Shown piece after piece: positions 1 to 10,636 of a DNA stretch of 64,000 bases. Origin of the DNA: Wurfbainia villosa. Lineage: Eukaryota; Streptophyta; Magnoliopsida; Zingiberales; Zingiberaceae. The stretch covers positions 92,353,137 to 92,417,136 of the forward strand of contig CM045988.1 of NCBI GenBank assembly GCA_025175895.1. Reading direction: 5' to 3'. How positions within the stretch are numbered: position 1 is the first letter of the stretch; every line of letters begins with the position of its first letter. Position numbers and translations under genes: made by a program. The notes beneath the pieces were generated by a model. It was not told the DNA's origin, ran no database searches, and was given only the letters and a program-made list of their open reading frames with translations.

Positions 1-875
1 AGCGATCGGCCCAACCTTAGCGATCATTGCCGAGCAATTCGACTCTAAATTGGCGGTCGAACTCAAGTTGACTTAACGTCGGTCGAACCGCCATATTGCG
101 GTCATTGACAACCTCAAACATGAGGTTTTAACCCAAGTATGGTGCCCCCATACTTGCTAGACCACCCTTAGCCAAGACCTAAGCCTTCCAGCCACCTCAA
201 TCAGCCTCACGCCTCTCGGATCCCTCCAAGTCATCCATGACTTGTTCATCCATCGCGCTAGCCTCCAGGTGCTTCCCTCGGCTATGTCATGCTAACGGTG
301 TCTACACCGCCAAGGCACATTGGACTTACGCCGCCAAGACTCCGCTTGGACTTTACGCTACCAATATCAATCCCCTTGGACTTCCCAAATGCCAAGACTC
401 AAGCTTGGACTTTCACTTGCCAACCCATGTTGGACTTTCCATGCCAAGACTCATGCTTGGACTTTCCATTTGCCAAGACCCATGCTTGGACTTCTCATTT
501 GCCAAGACCCATGCTTGGACTTCTCATGCCAAGTACTCAAGACTTGGACTTTCCCAAATGCCAAGTGTCCCACTTGGACTTTCCATGCCAAGTGCCCATG
601 ACTTGGACTTTACCTTGCCAAGACCCATGCTTGGACTTTCCCATAATCACATGGTCAACCCCAGTCAACCATCAAGGTCTTCCTCGAGTCAAACTCGAGT
701 CCAGTCAAACATGACCCGGGACGATTGCTCCAACAATCTCCCCAACATATTAACCGACATTAATGTCAAACATCAATGCCAAACCACTTTGTCAAATCCC
801 TTTGTCAAACATCAAAACATCACTCGAGTCAAACTCGAGTCTGGTCAATCGTGACCTGGGCCGATTGCACCAACA
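1..875 (-). repeat. 3' LTR of the gag-only element (partial)
   Basis: Aligns with about 5310-6186 almost base for base from position 105 onward. It is truncated by the window start. The right boundary ends in CACCAACA, followed at once by the reverse complement of a polypurine tract. Bases 1-105 are much less similar to the other copy than the rest, in a stretch rich in CGATCG and GTCGAC. Confidence 0.85.
320..648 (-). repeat. Tandem array inside the LTR, first copy
   Basis: About 12 imperfect units of 25-35 bp carry GCTTGGACTT and TGCCAAGAC. The same array is at 5644-5970 in the other LTR, and a related one, in the same sense relative to the element, is in the LTRs of the neighbouring SIRE-like element. 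Open frames across it are repeat artefacts. Confidence 0.85.
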
Positions 876-900
876 ATCTCCCCCTTTTTGATGTTTGACA
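876..900 (-). promoter_or_regulatory. Polypurine tract and conserved upstream motif of the gag-only element
   Basis: Read on the minus strand, TCAAACATCAAAAAGG is followed by a G-run, AGAT and then the LTR start TGTTGGTGCAA. The plus-strand element at 7198-15710 has the same motif just before its 3' LTR (about 14349-14370). A polypurine tract primes plus-strand DNA synthesis. Further CTCCCCCT blocks at about 985-1120 and 1315-1345 look like extra tracts, which are usual for SIRE elements. Confidence 0.75.
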
Positions 901-2755
901 AAAACCAAACAAATCATCTGAGTTAGACCGCTAACTCAAATCCCTTACCAATTATCCCAAATTGGTAAACACTCTCCAAATGTTCTCCCCCAAACATTCA
1001 TACTTTTCTCTCAAATGTTCTCCCCCAAACATTCTCCCCCTTTTTGACTAACATCAAAAAGGTTTTCTCTCCAAGGAGGTCAATGTCTCATTTCCCAATG
1101 AGATCTTACAATCTCCCCCTTGATCCAAAAATAACTAGGATGCCTACCATCTTCCTAGTGATAATTTACATATCACTCAAGAGAGACAATCCTATACTCT
1201 CTCCCAATTTCCAAATTGGGTATCAAAAACCCATCAATTTTCCCAATTGATGATACTCTCCCAATAACTTCTCCTCTTCAAGGAGAAAAACACATCCATC
1301 ATCCCAAGATGGATACCTCCCCCTAAAGGCTTGCTCCCCCTTGACCATTGCACCAACAATGTCCTTGGGAAGCCCCTAAGCCAATAGGAACTCTAAACCA
1401 TCAAAATTAAGGTTCTAAGTTCAACATAGAACTTTCACTCACCCTAAATTTGATACTTTGACCTAACACAGCTCCTAATCCACATCCAATGGATTTTCAC
1501 CCTTTATAATGCTTCCTAAAGTATATCCTAGGGTTAGGAGTGATTAGGAACCTTTTCCATAGCTGAACACGGGATAAACAAACCTTGTTAACGAAATCGG
1601 ACTGACGATCGACTCGACGATGTCGATCATTGCCACTCACATCGATCATTGCCATACAGGCGATCGGTGATCTTAATCTCGATTTTCAACTATCAGAAAT
1701 GAATTTTGAAAATTCATAAATAATTATACGTAATTCAAAAAATCGTGAAAATTCATACGTATAATACTTATGACACATACAATGGGTGAAAAATATTTGA
1801 AAATTATTTTACCTATAAAATAGTGAGTTTGATACAAAACTCAAAACCATTGAAATTTTCAATGTTTTAGCCCTATTTTGTATCAACTCTATCAATGGTG
1901 ATTGCTATCAAAAGATAGACTTCACCAAGGTTTTTCAAAATGATTTTAAAATATTTTCAAAACCTTATTTTGGATCATATTCCTTGGGCTCTATGTACAT
2001 GACTTGTACACATGCTCTCCCAATGATCCACAAATGAAACAAGATGAGTTTTAGTTCATCTAGATGCAAAAACTATGCAACTTAAACTCAACTCATATCC
2101 TAGCATCTCACATGTATCTAAGGTGTATAAATACACATACATGTCAATTGAATGTGAGATGTGAGTTTTGTTCATCCTAATCTAGGGTTTCATGCATTTT
2201 CTAAGGCAACCCTACTTGATTCCCTTATAAATGAGACTTCAAGTCATGCCATAGTCCTTAATTCAATTTCAATCAAATTATCTTAAATGCATGAGTGATC
2301 ATGGCATAATAATAGCAAAAATTAAAACATGGCCAATGATTATGATGTCATGATATATGATATAAACTAAAAACTCATGACATTAACCTTAATCCTAAAC
2401 ATGAACATGACATATAAAATGATTAAAATAAACATGATGTCATGACATGTTATATGACAAACAAAGCATGACATATAAAATATATAGGTATAGTAATACC
2501 TAAATTTTAATATTAATTGCCATTTCATATAATTAATTATATTTTGCCATATCAACCTAATCTCCCTAGTGTGCCAAAAGCCTAAAATGACACACTAACA
2601 CTCTAAACCCTAATTGTGCCAATTTGATCATTTTATCAAACTTCATAACTAATATTGGCACATCCTAAAATCTTTTAGGATTATAATTCAACCCTATTTC
2701 CAAGGTATCCATAACCTTGAAAATAACCTAAAATGTCACCTTTATCATGGTTGAG
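901..2755. other. Internal non-coding region of the gag-only element
   Basis: This lies between the 3' LTR and the end of gag, where an autonomous relative would carry pol. It is A/T-rich with scattered CTCCCCC tracts. No protease, integrase, reverse transcriptase or RNase H motif was found on either strand. Short open frames here match nothing recognisable. Confidence 0.7.
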
Positions 2756-4543
2756 TTAACTACCCATCCACTCAAGGTTGACACATCCTAAACCCACATA
2801 GCGTGAATCAATCACGCTCTTAGGAACCCAAAATCGATTTGAGCTCCTAGGGTTAATTAGGTAATCCTTAGGGATAACCTTCCTAGATACCTTCCTAATG
2901 ACCCTCCTAGGCTTGTTAGCCTTGGTCATTTGGGTCTTACCTAGGTTGACTCTAGGGGTAACTCCCCTTGCAACATTCTTAGTGGCCACCCTAGGTTTCC
3001 TTGAAACCCTAGCCACTAGGCACACCCTTTGGTCAAACCTAGGGATGACTTCCCTATTGACCTTGGTCTTCCTAGACCTAGTTTGTGTTCCATAATCAAA
3101 TGGAACACTATGGTAAGCCACCTTAGGCTTAGGTTTGTGACCCAAACCTTGCTTGCCCTTGGTTGACTTTTGACTCTTAGGTCCTAGGTGTTGACTTTGA
3201 CTTTTGGACCTAAAAGTTTGACTAATTGACCCTTGCATTTGATTTTGTATATTCCTAAGGGTCTTTTCAAGTTTTTCAAGTCTTGACCTCAAGACTTGAT
3301 TTTCCTTTTCTAATTGCCCAATTTTAGAATTTTGATTTAAATCTTAGGCATGAGACTTTCTAGGCATATGCCTAGTCCATTTAGGGTTTAGACCTAGGTG
3401 CTCTTGCACCTTTCTAATTGTCTCCCTAGGTAAAATTGATCTTGAGTTATTTGACCTAGGTTTGTCCTTAGGTAAATTGTTTTTAGGGACATTAGTCCCA
3501 AATTTCTCCCTATTATCTAAGTAGACATTCTTAGCTCCTAAGCAAAAATACTTGTTCATATTAGCATGCTTTTCATAAATTACAAGTGAATTGAAATCCC
3601 TAGCATGCTTTTGCTTGTAAATTAAAGAAGGAGCAAAATTAGAAGTTACCCTAGGGTTTGCCTTAGCTCCCCCTACATATGATGCTCCATTTTGAGTCTT
3701 CTTGCTCCCCCTAGGACATTGATTCCTATAATGTCCTTTTGAATTGCACTTGAAGCATATAATGTGCTCCTTGCCTTTAGGTGTTGGGGAACCGGCATCC
3801 TTGACTTTTGGTGCCGGTGGAGCTTTCCTAATCTTCTTTGGGCACTTGCTCTTATAGTGCCCAAATTCCCTACACTCAAAACACATAATATTATTTTTAT
3901 TTGACATTAGAGTGTTTGAGTTACCTAGGTTAATTGGGACCGGAATTGGATTTTGGGCTTCTTCATCTTGACCGGATGTCGAAGCTTCTTCTTGATGCTC
4001 CGGTGTTGAGGAAACTCTAATCTCCTCCTCAATCCTAGAAGTGGATGCTTCTTCCACTTCCTCCACCGATCGGGAAGTTGACTCCTTATCAACCTCCGAA
4101 TCCTCAAGCTCTTTAGATGATGATGTAGTTGCTTGAGCTTGAGAGGGTGAGCACTCCTCTTCTTCTTCTTCTTCTTCTTCTTGGACCGATGATGAGTTTT
4201 CATAGAGCTTTGCCACTTGGCTCCATAACTCTTTAGCATCTACATAATTACCTAACATACACAAGATATTGTTAGGCATTAAATCAATTAAAAATTTTAT
4301 CACCTTATCATTTTTCTCGGATGCTTGAACTTGCTCTTCGGTCCATCTCTTCTTTTTGAGGAATCCACCTCTTGGTCCTCTTGGATATTCAAATCCATCC
4401 ATCAAAATGGACCATTCCTCAAAGTCTCTCATCATAATAAAATCCTCAATTCTTTCCTTCCAAGAATTGAATCCTTCTCGTCCGTATAGGGTGTCGGGCA
4501 CCGGTGTGTTGATGTCCTAACCTAATTGATCTTGGACTTCCAT
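2756..4543 (-). pseudogene. Gag protein of the SIRE-like gag-only element
   Basis: One reading frame runs from ATG at 4543 to a stop at 2756, broken by TAG at 4517-4519 and TAA at 3344-3346. The N-terminal part resembles the Copia gag (UBN2-like) domain, with a tryptophan-rich start and the AKELW motif. Then come a Glu/Ser-rich acidic stretch and two CCHC zinc knuckles, CFECREFGHYKSKC and CFKCNSKGHYRNQC. A short coiled coil lies after the TAA, followed by a basic tail ending in an FWVPKS motif. The neighbouring element's Gag also ends with WVPK, so the domain order agrees. Gag forms the particle that packages element RNA. Whether the two stops are recent lesions or are read through cannot be told here. 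Confidence 0.8.
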
Positions 4544-4597
4544 CTTTTACCCTCTAGCGTCTTGCTCCCGGTTGTTAATCCGTTGAAGAGCAACCTT

Positions 4598-4609
4598 GCT
4601 CTGATACCA
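4598..4609 (-). promoter_or_regulatory. Primer-binding site (initiator Met-tRNA)
   Basis: On the minus strand this reads TGGTATCAGAGC, complementary to the 3' end of plant initiator Met-tRNA. It sits 2 nt inside the 5' LTR (which starts at 4612), the same spacing as in the other SIRE-like element. It fixes the orientation and LTR boundary. Confidence 0.9.
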
Positions 4610-4611
4610 CT

Positions 4612-6186
4612 TGTTGGAAATTTGAGGGCGCTAGAGGGGGGGTGAATAGCGTTGAAACTCGTACGAAGATGGAATTCAATCGTGATCGTGTCTACAATTT
4701 CGTTAGCGCAGCGGAATATATATAATAATAAAAGCAATAACGAAATGGACACAACACAAATCACAACAAGAGCATATAACATGGTTCGAAACCGAACCGG
4801 TTCCTACTCCACGGATTGGGTTCGTACGAACCCTAGCGATGCCACAAACACCACTAACCAATAAAACTCCTTCTTGACACAAGTCAAGGGTAGAGAAACC
4901 CCTTACAAGTAATCTTACAACAATAAGATACAAATACAAGTAATTACAATAATGAAATACAATGCAAGTAAAGAAAACTACTTTACAATTGCCTTTAGAT
5001 TGCTTGAACTTTGATTGCCTTGAACTAGCTTTGAAGAACTGGAAAGCACCAACTTTCCTCTTCAATTTCGCCCAAGAAAATCGCTTTAAAAACCCTCCTT
5101 CTGAGCTACCTTTATAACATGCGTCGGGCTGGATTTCCGCCTATCAGTCGACTGCCATAAGTCACCAGTCGACTGATGCCACTGTTGTCGTGAGACAACG
5201 GCTCGATCCACGCTAGAAAAACTCCAACGGATCTCTTGGCAGTCGACTGCCAACATTGGCGATCATTTGCGGCCATGGTCGGTCGTAGCGTCGACTATGG
5301 GCGTCTGCTCGACACGACTAGCAGAATCGGCGCGACCCTTGGCGATCGGCGCGAGCAATTCCAGCTCTAAATTGGCAGTCGAACTCAAGTCGACTAACGT
5401 CAGTCGAACCGGCCATATTGCCAGTCGACTGACAACCTCAAACATGAGGTTTTAACCCAAGTATGGTGCCCCCATACTTGCTAGACCACCCTTAGCCTAG
5501 ACCTAAGCCTTCCAGCCACCTCCATCAGCCTCACGCCTCTCGGATCCCTCCAAGTCATCCATGACTTGTTCATCCATCGCGCTAGCCTCCAGGTGCTTCC
5601 CTCGGCTATGTCATGCTAACGGTGTCTACACCGCCAAGGCACATTGGACTTACGCCGCCAAGACTCCGCTTGGACTTTACGCTGCCAATATCAATCCCCT
5701 TGGACTTCCCAAATGCCAAGACTCAAGCTTGGACTTTCCCTTGCCAACCCATGTTGGACTTTCCATGCCAAGACCCATGCTTGGACTTTCCATTTGCCAA
5801 GACCCATGCTTGGACTTCTCATTTGCCAAGACCCATGCTTGGACTTCTCATGCCAAGTACTCAAGACTTAGACTTTCCCAAATGTCAAGTGTCCCACTTG
5901 GACTTTCCATGCCAAGTACCCATGACTTGGACTTTACCTTGCCAAGACCCATGCTTGGACTTTCCCATAATCACATGGTCAACCCCAGTCAACCATCAAG
6001 GTCTTCCTCGAGTCAAACTCGAGTCCGGTCAAATATGACCCGGGACGATTGCTCCAACAATCTCCCCAACACATTAACCGACATTAATGTCAAACATCAA
6101 TGCCAAACCACTTTGTCAAATATCAAAATATCACTTGAGTCAAACTCGAGTCTGGTCAATCGTGACCTGGGCCGATTGCACCAACA
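4612..6186 (-). repeat. 5' LTR of the gag-only element
   Basis: 1575 bp, bounded by TGTTGG and CCAACA. On the minus strand a TATA box (TATAAA, 5111-5116) is the likely promoter core. The U5 end carries CACCCCCCCTCTAGC-like sequence, also found at the U5 end of the other SIRE-like element. The tandem array lies at 5644-5970. The stretch 5140-5420 is crowded with CAGTCGACTG-type palindromes and is the part least like the other LTR. Confidence 0.85.
5644..5970 (-). repeat. Tandem array inside the LTR, second copy
   Basis: Same imperfect 25-35 bp units as at 320-648, with GCTTGGACTT and TGCCAAGAC boxes. The two arrays differ at only a few bases. Confidence 0.85.
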
Positions 6187-7197
6187 TTGATGTCGGGTAG
6201 TAAGACATGGGCAGTGGTCGGCAGGTTGATCGGAGGGAGGGACATGTGGTCAGCTGTGAACAGGGGTTGAGTCGGTTGGGAGGGAGTGGCTCGGTTATGG
6301 GCTAAGAATAGAGTGTGTGTGCTGGCTGTTAACGGTTGTAAATGGACTGATTTGGGGTTTTGTCGGCTGTGAGTTTAGAATGTTACCGATTGAGAGGGTT
6401 GTGAGGGTCTATTTGGGTGATGTCGGCTGTGCACGGTTAGGTGTTAGAGTTTTGTGCAGATTTTCTATGATGTGGGGTTTTGGCCGACTGTGAATGAGTT
6501 AGATAATTTGTGAAATTTGGGAGTTAATTTGGGAAGGAATTATATTTGGATACGGCAGTGAGTGATCGTTTGGGTGGATAGTTTAATCTATTAAGTTTTG
6601 GACTTGATATTAGGGTTGGCTATATAATCTGATTATATTATGTTTTATGCAGGTTTCGGTCACGAGGCAGGTCCACGGGCGTGACGATTTCATTATTACG
6701 ATCATTTTAACAGGCAGATATTTTGACTTATTTTTTAGTTGGTTATAGCTTGCAATAATTTTTATGTTTAACTACCTTGTATGTTATGGTGCCTACTGGA
6801 TACATGCATTTGATCAGCTTTTAGTTATACCTTCCCTGTTTTACCTAGGTCATTGATATGTATCCATTTGTTTGTGCATATTGTTTCGGATGCGTATTTT
6901 GGTTGGTGTTACATGCTTTAGTATCATGCACCATCTTGCATGATTGCATGCTGGCTGGACGAGATTCCTTTGTAGTTGAGCCTGCAGCTAGTTACATGTT
7001 CTGCACACACAGCCACTCATGGGTTAGTGGTACATCAGAAGGGTGTGTGCAGTAGCTATGTCAGGCTCCGCTGGTCCGCTCATGGGTAGCGATGAGGCAG
7101 TGAGGTAGCGGGCAGGGATCCCTCCTCTGGTCTACGACATCGGGAGATGAGAGCATTTCTCCCCCACTCTGTTTGGGGCAGGAGGATAGGTGTATTC
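6187..7197 (+). mobile_element. LTR-like fragment, left half (probably Gypsy), interrupted by the SIRE insertion
   Basis: No coding frame is recognisable. The sequence is T/G-rich and contains GGGCGTGACGATTTC. It continues across the Copia insertion at 15711-16613, which ends in GGGGCGTGACA, an ending common in plant Gypsy LTRs. Its left end was probably removed by the gag-only element. The class is an inference from the terminal motif only. Confidence 0.4.
7193..7197. repeat. Target-site duplication, left copy (TATTC)
   Basis: TATTC directly precedes the 5' LTR at 7198 and recurs at 15711-15715 after the 3' LTR. A 5-bp duplication is usual for Copia integration and proves both element boundaries. 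Confidence 0.95.
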
Positions 7198-7309
7198 TGT
7201 TGGTGCAACAATGCTCCAAGCATTTATATATGTTTTGATGTTTGGATAATCATCTAAGTAAGGCAATGTTTTGTGATCTAATTACGAACATGTGTAAGTG
7301 ACAGGAAAA

Positions 7310-7620
7310 TCCAAGGATGAAGACTTGGTAAAAGAGAAGTCTAAGTATGATCTTGGCAAAGAAAGTCCAAAGAACGGACTTGGTAGCATAAGACCAAGCT
7401 TGTAGTATTGGCAGCGTAAAGTCCAAGTGAACCTTGGCAAAGGAAGACCAAGTATAATCTTGGCAAAGGAAGTCCAAGGGATGGACTTGGCAGCGTAAGA
7501 CCAAGTTTGTAGTCTTGGCAGCGTAAAGTCCAAGTGAACCTTGGCAGAGGAAGTCCAAAGTAAGATCTTGGCAGCATAAGTCCAAGCTTGTAGTCTTGGC
7601 GGCGTAAAGTCCAAGCATTT
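7310..7620 (+). repeat. Tandem array in the 5' LTR
   Basis: Imperfect units of roughly 30 bp carry AAGTCCAAG and CTTGGCA. They match, in element orientation, the array in the gag-only element, showing that the two LTRs share a common module. A second copy is at 14480-14795. Confidence 0.85.
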
Positions 7621-8148
7621 GGCAACCCAAGACATGACGAAATCGAAGGAAGTTCTTGGAAGCAAAGCGCAAAGGATGAACAAGTCACGGACTCGGAGGG
7701 ATCCTGGAGGCGCAAGGCTTAATGAGGAGCTAAAAGGTTGAGTCTAGGTCTATGGTGTAAAATCAAGTGTGAATTACTCACACTTAATGAGTATCAGTCG
7801 ACTAATACAATGTATCGATCGATCGGGTCAGTGCTCGATCGAGTCAGTTGAAACCTAACCATCGATCATTGCGCAGCGATGTGATCGATGTTACCATCGA
7901 TCGATCGCCAAGCTGGCGTGATCGATCAACGCAAAAACAAGACGCAATATAGTCGCTCATTGCGGCTCGCGATCACTGATCGATCGCTCCATCATCGGTG
8001 ATGGAGGATCACCAATCGATCACCTGGCCGTTGGAAATTACGACTCACGAATCTCATGAGATCTCGGTTGAAGTTGTTGGCGGCGGCAATGATCGATGGT
8101 AAGCATCACCGATCGATCGAGGCCCAACGGGAAAAACATCCCCTCTTC

Positions 8149-8156
8149 TATAAAAA
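8149..8156 (+). promoter_or_regulatory. TATA box of the 5' LTR
   Basis: TATAAAAA just before AGGGGCCTTGGGG. The corresponding site in the 3' LTR (about 15304) reads CTAAAAAAA, so the TATA core is lost there. Confidence 0.6.
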
Positions 8157-8556
8157 GGGGCCTTGGGGAGCTTGGTGAAGTTAGTGCTCTCATTCCTAAC
8201 TACACCCTCGTGCTCACCAAGCTTTCCCAAGTATTTTAGCAATTCAAAACCTCCTCTTCTCTAGTTCTTAATCATCCATCATTGTAAAGAAGAGGAGAGC
8301 ATTGTAAGAAAGGTTTCTTCACCTTGGTTCATCCAAAGGAGAATATAGTGAAGCTTGTCTAGGACTAATCCACCTTACGGATTGCCGTGGAGTAGGAGTG
8401 TCATCTCCGAACCACGTACATCGAGTGTTAGCATTGCTTTCATCGTTTTCTTACTTGTATTCTTATTCGTATTTGTATTGCTTCCGCTAACTTGCTTGTA
8501 GAAACGAAGAAAGGATAATCACCCCCCCCTCTAGCCGTTACAAAGATCCTAACAAG

Positions 8557-8568
8557 TGGTATCAGAGC
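8557..8568 (+). promoter_or_regulatory. Primer-binding site (initiator Met-tRNA)
   Basis: TGGTATCAGAGC, 2 nt after the LTR end AACA. It is the reverse-transcription primer site and has the same layout as the gag-only element. Confidence 0.93.
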
Positions 8569-8608
8569 CCGGATAACTTGGAAGATCTCATCATCAACCA
8601 AGGCATCA

Positions 8609-10222
8609 ATGGCTCTTCAAGAGGGATATAGCATCGCCAAGCCACCACTCTTCGATGGGAGTCATTTTGCGTATTGGAAAGGTAGGATGAAGTACTATCT
8701 AATGAGTAATATTGAAATTTGGCATAGCATTGTAGATGGCTTCGAGGAACCGGTGGATGAACATGAAAATCCTATTCCAAGCAAGGATTGGACAAGGGAA
8801 ATAAATAAGAAATTTGAATCAAATGCAAAGGCGGTACTCACCATTCAATGTGGTATTACCATGGAGCAACTCAACAAGGTGGGGCCTTTCGAATCCGCCA
8901 AGGAGTTATGGGAAAAACTCATTGAGCTAAATGAAGGTTCCAAGGAGTCAAAGAGGGCCAAGAAGGACCTACTAATTGGACAACTTCAAGCCTTCCAAAT
9001 GAAGATGCATGAAACCGTAAGCCAAATGCATGGAAGGTTCAAGGAGATTGTGAATGAACTTCACATCATAGGTGAGCGAGTTGACAACCGGGACTTGGTA
9101 AGATACATACTTCAAGCATTTCCTAGAAATTCTTTATGGACTTCTATAGTTGATGCCATTAAGGTAACTAGGGATCTTTCTCAAATTAAAATTGATGAAT
9201 TATTTTGTGAGTTTGAATTACATGAGCAAACTAACATGTCCTCTAAGAAAAAGGGTTTAGCTCTATTTGTTGAAAAGAAGGAAAAGAAGAAGAAGGAAAG
9301 AAAAGAAGTATCATCATCATTCGAATCGGAGCATAACTCAAGTAGTGATGAAGACTCATCTAGTGAGATGGCCAATTTTGTCAAGAAGCTCTATAGGAAA
9401 TCAAAGGAGTTCAAGAGTAGAGAAGCAAGGAAGGGGTCTCATTCTTCAAAAGGTAAGTTTAGTGGTAATTCAAGTTTCAATAACAATGTAATTTGCCATG
9501 CTTGCAACAAGAAGGGACACATAAAGCCAAATTGCCCGGAGCTAAAGAAGGAGGAAAAAGAAAAGAAAAAGAAGGACAAGAAGGAGAAGAAGAAGAAGAA
9601 GGCTATGGTAGCTCAAACCACATGGGACACACCAAGTGTTGAAGACTCCTCCTCCGATGATGAGCTTTGCCACATCACACGCCATGTGGCACTCATGGCC
9701 CTAGGAGATGATTCCGATACATCAAGCCAAGAAGACTCCTCAAGTGATGAATCGTCATCTAGTGACGATGAGGTAATGAACTCTCCCAAAGTTAAGCTTC
9801 TCTATAAATCAATTGTCTATCTTAAAGAAGCTCTAGATAAGTCTAAATCTAAGGCTAAGAGCATGAAGGTAGAACTAAAGGTCATTAGGAATGAAAAACC
9901 TTCACATGTTGATTCTTGCATGCTTAAGGAAGAAAATGACAAACTTAAGGATGAGGTTAGTGAATTAAAAATATGTTTAGAAAAATTTTCAAATGGCTCA
10001 AAATGTCTTGATATGATCCTTAGTCGACAAAGAGCGGTTTACAACAAGGCCGGTTTAGGATATAAGCCAAAAGAAAAAGAAGTTGTTTATATTTCATTGA
10101 TTAATAGGAAAGCAACCATTAAGGGAAAGGTTAAGAAAGCATGGGTACCTAAGAAGCTTTTACTTAATGTTACCGGTCCAAATGTTTGGGTACCACAAGC
10201 TTGTGTTTTTCATGTGATTTAG
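8609..10222 (+). CDS. Gag of the SIRE-like element
   Basis: 537 codons starting at ATG 8609, just after the primer-binding site. Residues about 10-210 form the Copia gag (UBN2-like) domain, with KPPLFDG and AKELWEKL motifs. A Lys/Glu-rich stretch and Ser/Asp-rich stretches follow. A single CCHC knuckle, CHACNKKGHIKPNC, begins near residue 296. The C-terminal part is predicted coiled coil and ends with repeated WVPK/WVPQ motifs. Gag builds the cytoplasmic particle that packages element RNA. The frame ends at TAG 10220-10222 and continues open into the protease, so the stop is either a lesion or a leaky Gag/Pol boundary. Confidence 0.9.
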   Translation: MALQEGYSIAKPPLFDGSHFAYWKGRMKYYLMSNIEIWHSIVDGFEEPVDEHENPIPSKDWTREINKKFESNAKAVLTIQCGITMEQLNKVGPFESAKELWEKLIELNEGSKESKRAKKDLLIGQLQAFQMKMHETVSQMHGRFKEIVNELHIIGERVDNRDLVRYILQAFPRNSLWTSIVDAIKVTRDLSQIKIDELFCEFELHEQTNMSSKKKGLALFVEKKEKKKKERKEVSSSFESEHNSSSDEDSSSEMANFVKKLYRKSKEFKSREARKGSHSSKGKFSGNSSFNNNVICHACNKKGHIKPNCPELKKEEKEKKKKDKKEKKKKKAMVAQTTWDTPSVEDSSSDDELCHITRHVALMALGDDSDTSSQEDSSSDESSSSDDEVMNSPKVKLLYKSIVYLKEALDKSKSKAKSMKVELKVIRNEKPSHVDSCMLKEENDKLKDEVSELKICLEKFSNGSKCLDMILSRQRAVYNKAGLGYKPKEKEVVYISLINRKATIKGKVKKAWVPKKLLLNVTGPNVWVPQACVFHVI

Positions 10223-10636
10223 GTAGGAGAGCAATGTATGTGGATTGTGGATAGCGGTTGCTCAACACATATGACCGGTGATGTGAGCAAGTTCTCCACA
10301 ATTAAGTATGTGAAGAAGGGAGTGGTATCTTTTGGAAATAGTGGAAAACTCAAGATATTAGGTAGAGGTACAATTGAGGTATCCCCCAAAATTGTCATTC
10401 ACAAAGTTTTACTAGTTGAAAATATGAAATTTAATTTATTAAGTGTTAGTCAACTTTGTGATGCAAACTATCATGTCTCGTTTGAATCCTCTAAATGCAT
10501 GATTAGGCACAAGGAATTAAATGATTGTATGTTAGTGGGATATAGGAAGTCAAATATTTATTATGTTGACCTTTCATATGCTTCTAACATTTCTACTAAG
10601 TGTCTTGTTGCAAAAGAAGAAGAAAGTTGGCTATGA
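10223..10636 (+). pseudogene. Pol: aspartic protease segment
   Basis: In frame with Gag. The active site is VDSGCSTHMTG, shortly after the Gag stop, where Copia proteases carry D-S-G. The segment is open to TGA at 10634-10636, which falls where Copia elements have the tryptophan before the integrase HHCC zinc domain (RRLGH follows), consistent with TGG to TGA. The protease would release Gag and Pol products from the polyprotein. Confidence 0.88.

Larger units (their letters stand above)
1..6186 (-). mobile_element. SIRE-like non-autonomous LTR retrotransposon (gag only), cut by the left window edge
   Basis: Two near-identical direct copies flank an internal part that reads on the minus strand: 1-875 and the right part of 4612-6186. 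The primer-binding site touches the right LTR and the polypurine tract touches the left one, so the 5' LTR is the right copy. The only protein seen is a Copia-type Gag; there is no protease, integrase, reverse transcriptase or RNase H. This fits the TR-GAG class (terminal-repeat element with a GAG domain). LTR ends, the repeat array in the LTR and the motif before the 3' LTR match the autonomous element at 7198-15710, which could supply Pol (inference). The left end and its target duplication lie outside the window; the bases after the right end are TTGAT. Confidence 0.85.
7198..8554 (+). repeat. 5' LTR of the SIRE-like element
   Basis: 1357 bp from TGTTGGTGCAAC to CCTAACA. It contains the 7310-7620 tandem array, a GATCGATC-rich zone (about 7800-8110), a TATA box at 8149-8156 and a U5 end with CACCCCCCCCTCTAGC. 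Outside the GATCGATC zone it is nearly identical to the 3' LTR. Confidence 0.93.

Noticed and set aside
237..854. Long open frames in the LTR arrays (also 5561-6190, 7250-7715, 14423-14957)
   Set aside because: They run through tandem repeats in two or three frames at once and encode only repeats of the unit. No start context, domain or conservation beyond the LTR itself.
6187..6191. TTGAT as a confirmed target duplication of the gag-only element
   Set aside because: The left end is outside the window, so the partner copy cannot be seen.
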